A stretch of DNA of 64,000 nt, taken from positions 2,666,001-2,730,000 of the forward strand of contig JALGAS010000003.1 in assembly GCA_023078685.1 (NCBI GenBank), in the 5' to 3' direction. This document shows, piece after piece, positions 1-11,556 of this stretch. A model generated the notes under the pieces. The model saw only the letters and a program-made list of their open reading frames with translations. It was not told the DNA's origin and made no database searches. Each line of letters begins with the position of its first letter. Within the stretch, counting starts at the first letter, position 1. This DNA is from Neopestalotiopsis rosae. Its lineage: Eukaryota > Ascomycota > Sordariomycetes > Amphisphaeriales > Sporocadaceae. The position numbers and the translations under genes are program-made.

Positions 1-228
1 AGAACAGTTTAGAAAACCCAAGATAAACACAAAAAAAAGCGTCCTTTAAAAAAAAACTTATCATATGTACAGGCACGAAACATGCCTCCTCTCTTGCACG
101 ATGCATTTCCCCATGGCTTTTAACCTCTACTATGGTACATGCAAAATGGCATACATTTGGTTGCATCGCGGGCAATCCTCTTCCGTTTAGGCATCATCGT
201 TCTATGTCTCTCCCTCGACGTCTCAATT

Positions 229-1881
229 TTACCTGTCAACCTCACCTGCAAACTGTTAGTAATGTTCGTCATGCATACGGGCCAAATAACTTACCGAACA
301 CCAGATCCATCGTTCCAATCACGGCCACAGCGTCAGCCAACAAGTGGCCTCGCGAAATGTGGTCAAAGCCACCCAAGTGTGCGAAACCCGGAGCACGGAT
401 GTGGCAACGGTATGGTCTCTCGCTTCCATCACTGACAAGGTACACACCCATCTCTCCCTTGGGTGCCTCAATCACGGAGTAAGTCTCTCCAGGGGGCACG
501 GCGTAACCCTTGGTGTAAAGCAAAAAGTGGTGAATCAGAGCCTCCATGTTCTCCTTCATGGCTGCACGAGGAGGTGGCGTGACCTTGTAGTCTTCGACTC
601 TGACGGGGCCAGCGGGCATATCGTTCAAGCATTGGTGAATGATACGGAGGGACTGGCGGAACTCCTCCATACGGCAGAGGTATCTATCGTAACAATCTCC
701 GTTGATACCGACTGGGACATCGAATTCGACCTTGTCATATGCGTCGTACGGCTGGCTCTTTCGGATATCCCACGGAACACCGGATCCTCTGAGCATGACA
801 CCGGTGAAGGAAAGGTTGAGGGCATCGGCGGCGGAAACAACACCAACACCCTGCAATCTGTTGATCCAGATACGGTTGTCTGTCAACATCTCTTCGGTTT
901 CGTCAATGCGGTCGCCAAACTGGGTAGCCCATTGGTAAATATCGTCGAGCAGACCAACGGGAATATCTTGGTGTACACCACCTGGGCGGACGTAGGCGGC
1001 GTGCAGACGGGCACCAGAGACACGCTCATAGAATTCCTGTTTCGGGTGGTTAGCTACTTGCGGTGTTTTCCTGCTTTTCACCAAAGCTTTCGGTTTCATT
1101 CCCGTCTTCCGTTGACTGTGGTCCATTTCGATTGTGTTTCTTTCTCTTCCTCCCCGTATCATAGACCGATAGATAGCATCAATGAAAATCGTTCTCATCT
1201 TACCATAAGCTTCTCACGCTCCTCGAAACCCCACAAGAAAGGAGTCAAAGCACCAACGTCCATGGCGTGGGACAGGACGGACATGAGGTGGTTCAGAATT
1301 CTGGTGATTTCACCGAACAGGGTTCGGATGTACTTGGCGCGCTCGGGAATTTCGACGTTGAGCAGTTTCTCCACGGCCAGCGAGAAGCACTGCTCGTTGG
1401 TCATCATCGAGACATAGTCCAGACGGTCAAAGTAGGGCAGGGCCTGGACGTAGGTCTTGTACTCAATGAGCTTCTCGGTACCACGGTGCAGCAGACCGAC
1501 GTGGGGGTCGGCTCGCACAATCTCCTCTCCGCTCAGCTCGAGAATCAAGCGCAACACGCCGTGGGCGGCGGGATGCTGGGGACCAAAGTTGACCGTGTAG
1601 TGGCGGACCTTGCGGGCGGCGACGCCCTCGCCAATGCTTCCCTCCCTCGAGGCCTCGACGGTTCCGTCCTGGTTCTGGAGTCGTTGCATGCCAAAGGGGT
1701 CGGCGGGGTGGGCAAAGCTGCTGTCGACGGGCATCAAGGTGGTGCGGTCGACGCCGGGACCCTCGTTGGCGCGGCGGAAAGCGGTGGACGAGAAGGCGCG
1801 GGCGGCGGGAGAGCGGACTGAGGGCATCGCAAGCTGCAGGCGACGAGCGCCGCAGCTGGCAATCCTGGATAGCACCGCCAT
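229..1881 (-). CDS. nuo49: NADH:ubiquinone oxidoreductase 49-kDa subunit (complex I, NDUFS2/NUO-49)
   Basis: Core subunit of mitochondrial complex I lining the quinone-binding site. Three exons on the complement: 1204-1881, 295-1036 and a 17-nt last exon 229-245, giving 478 aa. The N-terminus is basic and hydroxyl-rich (residues 1-40), as expected of a mitochondrial presequence. The hydrogenase-like large-subunit signature [11 protein letters not shown], then [23 protein letters not shown] and [13 protein letters not shown], are all visible. Exon 2 runs from [15 protein letters not shown] to GTMDLVFG. The unspliced frame would replace the family's conserved C-terminal EVDR with an unrelated tail; splicing GTAAGT (from 294) to TTGCAG (at 246) restores EVDR-stop. 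The identification is secure. Exon borders follow GT-AG plus reading frame. Confidence 0.95.
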
Positions 1882-2834
1882 TGTGCGATTGTTGGGGGGT
1901 GGTCAATTGGACCGATGGCGAGGGTTGGGAGGAACGTTTGTTCGTGGATTAGCTCTGCTGTGGCAATCAATCAATCGGGGATTGAAGTTCAACGGGCCCG
2001 GCTAGCGAACTGCAGTGTGCTCGTCATGGGTCCTGCCCCGCAATAATAATTATTCCGGGTCTGTGGGCCGTGTTACTGCCAATCGGCGCTGTTTCCTTTG
2101 TAATGCTTTTTTTGAATGTTCATATGCTCATTATTATCATTGCTTTTGCTACTTCAATCACTGTTGATGTTGCTGCAACTTGCCATTTGTGATTATTGTG
2201 CATGTGCTTGCAATTGATATGGACTTGAGGAACCTGCAGCGCTGACTGCTGAGCGCCCAGTGATTGTCCAGGTGAATGCCAAACACCCAGTTTTGCAAAT
2301 TGCAAGCTGCGGATTGGTCAATTGAGCGGCAACCGTGCACGCCCTCAGTTAGCAATAGTAATGGTAGCTTTCACCAATTACAAAGCTCCCAGATCTCATA
2401 GTTATGTTGATGATTAGCAGCGCTAACGACAAATTAATAAATACGAATGAGCATTATCCTTCTCATGTTCAATAGTCATTGCATTATTTTCAGCTTGTCT
2501 TGTTTAAATACCGATTTTTCTTCTTCTTCTTTTTGCTGCATTCCTGGGCCATGTAAGCTACAGATCGGCACTCTAGAGACAGTCTCTCTAAGGACGGTTA
2601 TGCAATCCGTTGCTGAGGCTTGTTGGACTTCACATAGTTCTTCAAGGGGAAAGAAGGGCAGTTTCCAATATCTGTTCCAAATGCCTCTCAAGCAAGTACT
2701 AAATTGCTCCATGCCAAGGTACGTACTAATTCACATAATTCCCATTGTTACTTTTATGAAACCCATCCCATTGTAGTCGATTGAATGTTGTTAAAGTCAA
2801 TATTCTATAAAATGCAACATACTTCCCAAGACAC
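1882..2834. other. Intergenic region upstream of the complex I gene, no gene seen
   Basis: About 950 bp between the start of the complex I gene and the stop of the RING-like gene, both on the minus strand. Open frames here are short and low-complexity. The first 150 bp should hold the leader and promoter of the complex I gene. A possible donor (GTAAGT) lies exactly at the end of the neighbouring RING ORF, so a 3' exon of that gene could extend into 2480-2830. Confidence 0.5.
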
Positions 2835-3650
2835 TTACCAACTGTTGGATTTCTGCTCGACCACGGCGAACATACTGAGAAAAAGGCTCTCCGCTTGTCC
2901 AAGCATCTCGACCAAAGCAACATTCTCCTCTATAGCGCCCCCTCTCATGTTGTCTACCATGTCTTTGGCCTCGTCGTTGTCCTCTGCCCAGAACATGTGC
3001 TCGAATAATGACTTCATGAAAGACTTTGGAAGACCGGCTCTGCAGGCGGCACAGCTATCAGGAACACGCTTTCTGGCATCCAGCAGGAGCCACTCTCGCT
3101 GAAAGTCGTTGCCGCCCTCGGCCCTGCCCACCGGCTCCGGGTCGCCGTGCTCGCCCAGCCGCCACATTTGCGTCTTGGGCACGAGGTCCTCTACCCGGCT
3201 GAACGAAGTCTCCAAGCCGAGTCTCCGGGGTGGGATCTCGTGCTGGCAGATCTTGTAGCGGAACTCGAACCGGCAGATCGGACAGGTCACCGGGCCGCCT
3301 TTGCCTAGGCACGACAGGCGCCACACTTTGAAACATTTGTCTCCGAGGATATGGCCACATCCTGGTAGGACCACAATGGTCTCTGCTGCTTTCTCCGGAT
3401 CAGTCGTTTTGCACTTGACGAGACGGGGATTCTTGGCCCACGTGGGAAGAGCAAGTTCGCCTCTACATATGCTACACTTGATATCAATATGTATCGGTCG
3501 AACGTCGTCCCCTTCTGGTCTTGCGTGTGGTTGATAGGCCGTCAAGTACTGTGCTAGATCTGGCCACCAGTCCATGTCCGTAAGAATCAGAGTCGCCTCT
3601 GAAGTCTTGAACTTGACTGATCTCATCGGCGCCGCCTCTTCTGAAGCCAT
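2835..3650 (-). CDS. RING-like zinc-finger protein, uncharacterised
   Basis: A 271-aa protein read as a single exon from the ATG at 3650. Cysteines and a histidine are spaced like a RING-type domain: C59-x2-C62, then C98-x-H100, C106 and C123-x2-C126 (CPICRFEF). This suggests zinc binding and possibly ubiquitin E3 ligase activity, but the loop between the first two pairs is long (about 35 residues) and I cannot assign a named family. A further CAAC motif (C-A-A-C around residue 198) is present. The C-terminal third is acidic and Met/Glu-rich. The final codons read into a consensus donor (TTG|GTAAGT overlapping the TAA), so the true C-terminus may continue after an intron. No function beyond 'RING-like' is claimed. 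Confidence 0.75.
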   Translation of the reverse strand: MASEEAAPMRSVKFKTSEATLILTDMDWWPDLAQYLTAYQPHARPEGDDVRPIHIDIKCSICRGELALPTWAKNPRLVKCKTTDPEKAAETIVVLPGCGHILGDKCFKVWRLSCLGKGGPVTCPICRFEFRYKICQHEIPPRRLGLETSFSRVEDLVPKTQMWRLGEHGDPEPVGRAEGGNDFQREWLLLDARKRVPDSCAACRAGLPKSFMKSLFEHMFWAEDNDEAKDMVDNMRGGAIEENVALVEMLGQAESLFLSMFAVVEQKSNSW

Positions 3651-5196
3651 GCCTTTTGACTGATCTCAAGGTTTTTATCTTTAGGTTGTAAGGGGACCTT
3701 GTGTTCGAGATCTCGTACTCAAATTGCGGTTGAGCTAGACAAAAGAAGATATCTGAGGATCACAGATATATAGAGATAATCAAGACTCCATAAATTGTAA
3801 CAAGTCATATCACACAGTGAACACATAATTTGATGCTTGAAGGTCCAACAAAGCTTTTGTGCATTTCATAATGTAACAAAGACGACTTAGTTCCTATATC
3901 TAACTACAAATTGTTACGGAGCTCGGTCAAAGACAAGTTCTTCGCACACACGGAATAGTTTTCTATTTCGAAGACAAGTTATTCATAGTATTAATTGGCA
4001 GAGAGAAAGCAGATCAATGTGATTCATTGTCTAGTCACTAACTAGGGCTGAAGACACTGACCCAAGAAGAAATTCTGATGTTATAGCTGATTTTGAAAGA
4101 CAAAATAAATAAATTAAAAAAAAAAAAAAAAGCCAATGTTGAGTGAAGTGGTGATAATAAGAACTAGGGAGTTTGCCGACCGTGTATCTCTGCAATCGAT
4201 CCTATAATTCCCTCGTATGTAGAAGTTTCCCGAGAAGCCCATTCAAAATGATCTGCTTCTTTGTGCTCCTTTTCTTTTCTCTTCTTGGCATTATTTCATT
4301 CTCTTGTTATTCCCGATTTCGCCCTTCTCCCTTTTAATGTCCAGTACCTCTTTAAAGCCCAAAGTTTCCACAACGCCTACGATACGTAACGTATTTTTTT
4401 CTTCTTTAGTTTTAATGAATATATCCAGTGATATTGACTCTAGTTTACATCATGTAAAGCTTTATCTCAACCAAAAATGCAGTACACGAATCGCGGGCCC
4501 TAAAAGAACGGCGTTTCAGCGCCAAGCCGCCAGACTGGTAGCAGAGTGCTATCAAGTATAAAGTTTGCAATCAGACTGGTCCAGCCGCTTCGTACCCCAG
4601 CGAACTGGCGTAAGCCCTCCCTCTCTTGTCATGAACAACTAGTGTTCCTCTAGGCATTTTAAAAAAAAAAAAAAGGGAATTCAGCTTATGGGCTGTTTCC
4701 TTACTAGTAAACTGACCATCAAGCTGTTAAGATGACTGGGGATCGAGTGCCCCAGCTTATTCGAAACTTGCTTTTTGGGTCCAGGCAAGCCCCCGGGGGT
4801 ACAGGTACAGGGAACCCATCAGCACAGCCCGCCCTAGGCATCCCGTGAGTTCCAACTTCCCTGCAAATGCGACCCGAGAACGAGGGAGATGGAGGGAACC
4901 TTGAGATATGGACATTGTTCCATCGCAGGGTCTCTTTTTTCCATTCTTTCCATCTTTTCCTCTATTTCTGCTTTTGACGAGATAGATATTTCCAAGGGAC
5001 GCAAATATGCTGCGCTAAGCCACGGAATGCAACCAACTGCATTCTGAAAAACGTCACATCAAAGAAGAGTACTAATCTGTGCCATTTACAACGGGCGACC
5101 ATCGTCCGATCTTCCCCCCCGGGGCTGGGCCAACAAATCAGACCGGAGCCCACTTGAAAATAAAACAGAACGAAAAAGATCTTCTTTTCCAAAACC
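3651..5196. other. Intergenic region, no gene seen
   Basis: About 1.5 kb, AT-rich in the left half, with A-tracts near 4110-4136 and 4662-4676. It should contain the promoter of the RING-like gene (minus) and of the 218-aa protein gene (plus). Short ORFs such as 4304-4561 have no protein-like composition. No tRNA, repeat family or transposon was recognised. Confidence 0.5.
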
Positions 5197-5853
5197 ATGG
5201 GTTTGCGACAGACGCTCAAAAGGCTGTCATCGGTCCGCGACCGGTCCAGAGGGACCGCACCCGCCGCAGACGCCTTTGACGCCGATGCGCGGGCGCCCAT
5301 CAACAGCCCGAACCAGACCGTCGTGGAGGAGGACGCGTTCGAGGACGAAGAGGCGGATCGCCGGTTCTCGGATATCCTAGAGGTACCATTGGACGCCAAA
5401 CTGCCATCGGCCGCTGAACGGACAGGATCGGGAGCAGGATCAGGATCAGGGACGCTGCCGGGGAGGAAACCCACGGGAAAGCGGAAACCGGGCCATACTT
5501 CCCAGCTGCGACAACACAACCACCACCACGGCACCGTGAGGAGGTCCAGGTCCGTCGAGCCTAGGCCGCAGGACTATCTGTACTTTGGCCAAGGTGGTGG
5601 AAGCAGCAGTTCGGCGACGAGCGTGCCCAGGTCATCGCTGCACCAGTCGCAACAACCGCCGCGGGCGGTCTCTAGCGGGGCCATTGAAGTTAAATCGTCC
5701 AGTACGCCATCTTCCGGAAGGGATGCCAGCGGATTTCTCAGCGTCGGGATCAGCAACCCGCAAATGAGTTCAACTTATTCTAGCCTGACGTACGGCGGCT
5801 CGCTCCAGTATGATTACGCGGGTGTCCAGGCTCCAGGAGTAGACGGATTATAG
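5197..5853 (+). CDS. Hypothetical protein, low complexity, 218 aa
   Basis: Single-exon ORF of 218 aa starting at an ATG in a good context (aaaaccATGG). There is no recognised domain. Residues 1-20 are basic (MGLRQTLKRLSSVRDRSRG). Residues 40-60 are acidic (EEDAFEDEEADRR), followed by a Gly/Ser run, a basic His-rich stretch (HNHHHGTVRRSRSVEPR) and a Ser/Gly/Tyr-rich C-terminus. The whole protein looks intrinsically disordered, with SR/RS-type phosphorylation-like sites. The GC-rich, codon-biased composition over 650 bp in one frame makes it likely to be a real gene. It converges on UBA3. Confidence 0.65.
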   Translation: MGLRQTLKRLSSVRDRSRGTAPAADAFDADARAPINSPNQTVVEEDAFEDEEADRRFSDILEVPLDAKLPSAAERTGSGAGSGSGTLPGRKPTGKRKPGHTSQLRQHNHHHGTVRRSRSVEPRPQDYLYFGQGGGSSSSATSVPRSSLHQSQQPPRAVSSGAIEVKSSSTPSSGRDASGFLSVGISNPQMSSTYSSLTYGGSLQYDYAGVQAPGVDGL

Positions 5854-6163
5854 ACGGCGGACATGGATTATAATGATAAAGGATTTAGACAGGACAACGG
5901 GCACGCATTTCGGCTCAAAGAAAACTATTAGAGGGCGACTGTCTCAAAAAGTCTCCATTGGAAAACGATCAGCAGCTCTACGGGGAAAGAGCTTCGCAAC
6001 GAAAACATTCAGCAATAAGCATTGCTTTGAGGTTGGGACGCTTGAGACTTAACCCACGAGAAAACGACTTGGCATAAAAGAATAGTCACGTCTACGAAGA
6101 ATCACATAGGTCATGATGCGTCTATTTTGGTATCTCAAAAGCTTTTACAAAGTTTTCCAATGC
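5854..6163. other. Convergent 3' flank, nothing recognised
   Basis: 310 bp between the stops of the 218-aa gene (+) and UBA3 (-); presumably 3' untranslated sequence for both. No hairpin or coding signal stands out. Confidence 0.4.
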
Positions 6164-7533
6164 TCAGGGAAATTGGAGGATGAATCTGAATACCAGATTC
6201 GGGAATGCCGTGTCAGTGATTGCAAGCTCAGAACCATGTACCAAGCCAAGATCCTCTGCGAGACTCTTTTCCAGATTGGGCCGTGTCGATTCCTCCAGCT
6301 GGGGCGGAAATTGCATGTAAAGAGACTTTCCTTCGGCTCTGATTGAAGGCTTCTTCAATTGTGCTGCTGCATTTGTTGCCAGCGAGTCAAGGAGCTCTTG
6401 CAACTTCCACTTCGGGTCGACCTTGAGAGGTTTGGCGAGGTTGCCGCAGACTGGGCAGTCCTCCTTCTTCTCGTATTGGAAAGTATTGGTGTAGATACCC
6501 TCAGTTCCATCATAGGACATGAAGTTTTGCTCAAAACCTAGTGGGGGCGCTGTGTTGGTTGCAAGCTTCAAGGCCTCGAGACAACAAGAACCAGCAATGA
6601 TGGCATTGGTCGAGGCAATGGCAGGGATAATGTTCTTGACTGTGCCCTGAGTAAGGGAGTAAGTTACTCCTGGAATATTGAATTCCTTGGCTCGTGCCAA
6701 GGCCTTTTCGTATAGCCAGGTGATGTGTTCAGGATCGTCCTTGTCCAAGGCCGAAAAGGGCTTCTCCTGCTCCCAGGCAATAATGTGTGCCCACTCAATG
6801 CAGTGCTCGGGCTGCCGCGGGATGGTAGCAAGTGTGCAAAGAGGCACGGCTGCTCTGGGTGCATAGAGGTCCAGCTGGCACTCAATGCAAGGTCCAACTG
6901 TAGGAAGAACCACACGAGTCTGGCCCTTGAAACCCTCGGTACCACCATCAATGAGGGGCTTGATGGACTCGGGATCGTCGTCGTCGACCATTCCCACGAG
7001 GGTAGCATTGATCCACCGTCTTGCTTCAATGCTGTCGAGACCGCATATGACAATCTGAAATTGGGAATAGAAAGACTCGTCAAAGTCCTGGATCTTGCAA
7101 TTATGTGCTGTGATATTGACACCTTTTACGCGCTTCATGACAAACTCGGCAGCGACAGAAGCCTTGAACTTGCCCACATCGCTTTTTCGAAAGAGGAACT
7201 GGCGGTTGAGATTGGAAATGTCGATGGTGTCTAGTGAACAATTCACATTGTAAGCTTCCGAAACAAACTTTAAAAGACTATAGGACGGAGAGGACTCGAC
7301 ATACCCATGTCAATGACATGAATGTTCTTGAAACCAGACATGGCCAGGTTCTTGAGCATCTCACAACCCAGTCCACCAGCACCAATCACTAGGATCTTGT
7401 AGGTCTCGAGAGGATCCGGCATGTCCTCGGGAATCTCGTCATCTTGGTTGAAGGGACCTTTGGTCTTGCGAATATGGTTCAAGTACTTCCATCGGGCAGC
7501 CTCGCGGGCCTTGCTACCCGCGTCGACGGACAT
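6164..7533 (-). CDS. uba3: NEDD8-activating enzyme E1 catalytic subunit UBA3
   Basis: Adenylates NEDD8/Rub1 and forms the E1 thioester in a heterodimer with ULA1/APPBP1, feeding UBC12 and cullin neddylation. Two exons on the complement: 7305-7533 and 6164-7230, 431 aa. Seen directly: the ATP-binding Rossmann motif GAGGLGCE (residues 51-58), [15 protein letters not shown] (77-91), a zinc pair C191/C194 (PCIEC) with the second pair CPVC further on, and the catalytic-cysteine motif [15 protein letters not shown], where C208 is the likely thioester residue. The C-terminal ubiquitin-fold domain ends at FRFILQFP. The intron (7231-7304) splits an Asp codon (G|AC). The gene is divergent from TEL2 with a 700-bp shared promoter. 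Confidence 0.95.
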
Positions 7534-8234
7534 GGCGGCGAAACTGCGCTCCAGGGAGGATGAGGAGGAGGCTTTGGCAGTGGTGTGTGCCGGCGGGAGG
7601 TGGGATGTGGTGGTGGTGGTGGTGGTGATAGTGCTGTAGCTACTGCCTGTAGAGCCAAAGTCACTGACACCACTGTAGCTGCTGGAGCTGCCTGGGATAA
7701 CGTCAGAAGATGGGGCTTATCGGTGATAAGGCATGCGCTAAAGTGCGGGAGGGAAGGGCGCTAGCGGCCATTGAGTTAGGTACAATCTGCCTGCCTGTTA
7801 GGTGCATAATCGAGTAGACTCACGTTCATCCATGTCGTTAGGCTTTGGATTGTCCATCTCCAAGCATCAGTCGTTATAACATGATTGTAGAATTCCTGTT
7901 CATCAACAAGGAAATCATATCGCGAACAAATCTCAGAGAAGCTTTGAAATCTGGAGACCCACGCAAAATCTTCACAGCTTCATTGGCTCAGCTGCGCAGG
8001 GTTTTAGGGTCATGCCACCCAGTCGACCTGGGAACTATTGTTCGTCGTCTTGCTTGCGTTCAGTCTTGCGCTGCCATATTCGATCGAGCATGAACACTCT
8101 CTGAACGAATCAAAGAGGGTCGGATTTTATTTATATGCCAACAAGAAGCCATACAACTCATCCTAAACTGGCCGTCCGTTCAGTTTCATTTACACTCCAA
8201 AAAGACACATCGGCGCTCTTTTATACGCATCATC
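7534..8234. promoter_or_regulatory. Shared promoter region of uba3 (-) and tel2 (+)
   Basis: 701 bp between divergent starts. Next to UBA3 there is a GGT/CCA trinucleotide run (about 7609-7627), which would lie in the UBA3 leader. No protein-like ORF is present. Individual factor sites were not identified. Confidence 0.5.
7609..7627. repeat. GGT trinucleotide microsatellite
   Basis: About six perfect GGT units on the plus strand, reading as ACC on the strand of UBA3, 76-94 bp upstream of its ATG. Confidence 0.85.
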
Positions 8235-11200
8235 ATGGAGGAACTCTTAAGACCTGTCGGTCAGGTCAGCCGGAAATCAGAGGATCTACTGACAATATCA
8301 GAACCTGTCAAGGTTACCAGAGTCTCAAAATCAGATTTCAAGGGTACCTCTTCAGAAGAAGCGCTCGAAACACTTAAACACCAGCCCAGCTACGATGAGC
8401 TCATCTCCGTGCTCGGATATCTGCGGCAGGGCTGGCAAGGGATTCATGTATTTAATGTTCACCAGCCGAGCCCCGAGGCAGCACAGATCATCCACATACT
8501 TGTAACGGAGATAGTACCAAATTACTGGGAAGTCATCAAAGAGAGCACTGTCAAGGAACACAAGAATCCAGATCTGAAATTGATGCTCGAATGTTTACTG
8601 AGCGTTACTGGTATCAATGCCGTTGCGGCTTTCATAAGAGCTTTGATACAACAGGCAAAGAACGACCCCAAAGGTGTCAAACAGTCGAATGCTATCATCA
8701 TTCTAGGCTCGGTGCTGGATCTTGCAAGTCATTTACTCGAGCCAGAAGATCAATTACAGACAGTTTGGCGTAATCTTTCCCCTTCCATGGAGAATTCGGC
8801 CAGAGCTCGAGCGATCCGACAAGAGTTTATATCTCTGGTAGCCGGAGGCAAGATCGTGTCATTGTCTGCAGAAGCTGAAATCCTGCTTCGTGAAGCAGAG
8901 ACTTCCAAGCAGTCATTTTGGGTGGCCGACAGCAAATTATATGTTCGATGGCTAGGAACCAATCTCAAGACGTGGTTACGCAACGAACAGACAGAGGACT
9001 CTTTAAAGCTCTGCGCGGAGCTTTTGTCCAAATCTTTGAAACTTGGACATGCCGGTAAGTTTACAATTCTCTTTAGATGTAATGAAGCTAACAAGATGGC
9101 AGACATGCTTGTCCAAGATCTGTATGAGAGGCTTCTTTTCCAGGATCAAACTCTGTCAAAATTCCCACAACTGCTCGATCACATGCCTCAATTAGATCAA
9201 CGCCGGGTCTTGACAACTATCCTTAGGCTGTTAGCCTCCCGGTTACCCGTCTCATCCGACAAGTCTACGGAAGACTATCCGATGATATGGGCAGCGGCAG
9301 GAGTCTTGAAGTCGGTAATAGGGGCAAGCCAAGTGCGAAAGGGTCATCTGATCACCTGGCTCACCGATGCAAGCGGAGCCGGACTGGGAGAAGACTGCGG
9401 TATCAGAAGGGCCGCCATAGCGGTGTTGGGTAATGATAAAGAAGCCATCACCACGGTGCTGGAACGGAGCTTGAATCAATTTGGCGACCAGCTGTATATC
9501 AAGCACTCGCCGATTCTACAGCAAGAAGGTATGATACCCAAATAGGTGTCTGGTTTCACATGGTGCTAACACCCATCAAGCCCATGCTCAAGTGCTACTA
9601 TTGAGCGCCGGCTGTGTTCATAGGATCTCGCCAATCAAGCTGACGATACTGCTTCGGAGTGGTAGCTACATGAACACCATCTCAAGAAGGATCGACGCAT
9701 CCCAGCACAGGGCAAAGTTCTTGGGAATGATTGTCGGCGAAGCACTATCCGGGCTAGTGGACGGAAGTGACAAGAAGCTTGATTTCCATTCGGATGAGAC
9801 GCATACAGAGGAAGCAATGTGGTACAAGTCATTAGTCAATGTTGCTGACCAAGTCGGGCCAATCAGTCTTCTCAAAGTACAAACAGGTGCAGACAAACCT
9901 TCCACTAGCACAAGGAAAACACCATTGAAACCAAAGCCCCCTCCCGTACCATCAGCGCCTAAAACGGGGTTCATCATTGAAGAAGTGGAGGACGACGATG
10001 AAGACGATGAAGATGACCTAGTCCCTTATGCAAAGCCTGACTCGGATGCCGAGGATTCGGATGACGACCCGACCTTGATAAATCGGGACAAGCCCAAGGC
10101 ACCTGTCTATATCAGGGACCTCATCCTCTATCTTCGTGACGGAGAGAGCTATGATCGCCAGAAGCTCGCCCTCACGACGGCACCAGTCCTAATTCGCCGC
10201 AAAGCCAGCTACGGCACAGAAGTCAGCTCACACGCGGAAGAACTGGCATCTCTTCTGGTGGGCATTTCCAACAAGTTCGAATTCGATGACTTTGACAACC
10301 TCCGCCTACAGGGCATGATCGCCATTGTGGTGGCGCAACCGCAAGTCATGGGCCGGTGGTTTGCCAAGACCTTTTTTGACGGCGACTACTCTCTTTCCCA
10401 GCGTGCCTCCATTCTCGTCGTTTTGGGACTGAGTGGGCGCGAAATTGCCGGCTTCGAAGCGTCGGAATATGCGTCAGCCGCATCCTTCCCGTCGAAACAG
10501 CTTCCAGCCAAGATGGAAAAACACTATGCTCTGGCACCGCCGTCCGATCGATACACCTCTTCATCCTCGAATCTCAAGGCGCTCCCGCCCAATGCTCTGG
10601 ACAGCATTTCGCAGTCCCTCTCGCAGACCTTCCTCGCCCCTCTAGCCGCAGAAGCCGCCGACGCCGCCACGGGACCCGACGCCCTCAAGCTGTCCACCTT
10701 TACCTCGCGGCTCTCAGATCCGACCAAGGTGAAGAACAAGGCAACGAGCAGCAGCAAGAAGCCAGGAGTCCGCAGCATCCCCAACACCACGGCCAGCGTA
10801 ATCGCCGCGTCATTCTTCTTCCCCCTCACGTCGCGCTTCCTCGCGGCCCTGCACTCGCCCTCGGCCTCGCTGCGCGGCGTCCTCTTCCAGCCCTACCTGC
10901 TGTCCGTCTACCTCAAGACCCTGGCCCTCCTCCTTCACGCCGCGGGCCCCTCGACCCTCGCCCTGCCGCAGATGACGTCCGAGTACTGGGACCTGCTCCT
11001 CGGCGTCCGCGCCCAGTGCGTCGGCGAGGCCGGCGTCACCCACGCCGTGCTCTTTGGCCTCATGGCCCTGCTCGACGTCAACGAGGGCAACATGCGCGGC
11101 CTGTGCCAGCAGCACGGCCGCGAGGTCGTCGAGACGGTCGAGTGGGTCAGCGGCGTCTTTGACCGAACCCGCGGCGGCGATCAGGGCGGCGATGGCGAAG

Positions 11201-11304
11201 AGAACCAGGTCAAGATGATGGCTGCGGGAATACTGATCAGACTGCGAGAGGCAGTGGAAAAATATAGAGCCCTACTGATGGGAGACATGATTGGAATGGC
11301 TTGA
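8235..11304 (+). CDS. tel2: TEL2/TELO2-family telomere length regulation and PIKK-maturation protein
   Basis: Tel2 acts with Tti1 and Tti2 as an Hsp90 co-chaperone that stabilises PIK-related kinases (TOR, ATM/Tel1, ATR). Three exons: 8235-9054, 9103-9528 and 9581-11304, 989 aa. The first intron (48 bp) is a multiple of three without a stop, so an unspliced ORF reads through it; the GTAAGT donor, TAAC-like branch and GCAG acceptor argue for splicing. A central acidic linker (EEVEDDDEDDEDD) precedes the conserved Telomere_reg-2 domain, with landmarks IRDLILYLRDGE, RLQGMIAIVVAQP and GDYSLSQRASILVVLGLSGREI. The N-terminus is helical-repeat-like. The domain match is from memory of the family but is distinctive. 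Confidence 0.9.
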
Positions 11305-11556
11305 ATGAGTCACTTCACAAGGAGCGTTCATGTAGATAATCCAAATATCTTTCTGTTTCATGGTCATAGTATTTAATGCCTTCTTGCGGCATTCCTAGTA
11401 CAACTGCTTCACATTCCGTCATGGCATCTTGTGCCTTCCCATAGCATGCTAAATACAACTGCCTCTCAGTGCATTGCTCTAACAAAATCCTCACAAAGGG
11501 TATCTTCACTTCTCTTTCCACGCTCGTTTGCTGTACACACAGACAGTTTGCTCTCT
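11305..11556. other. Convergent 3' flank of tel2 and the kinase gene
   Basis: 252 bp between two stops. No coding signal or strong hairpin was seen. Confidence 0.4.

Noticed and set aside
344..1417. 357-codon plus-strand ORF
   Set aside because: It is antisense to the complex I 49-kDa gene, starts with GTG and matches no family; the opposite strand is clearly the conserved subunit.
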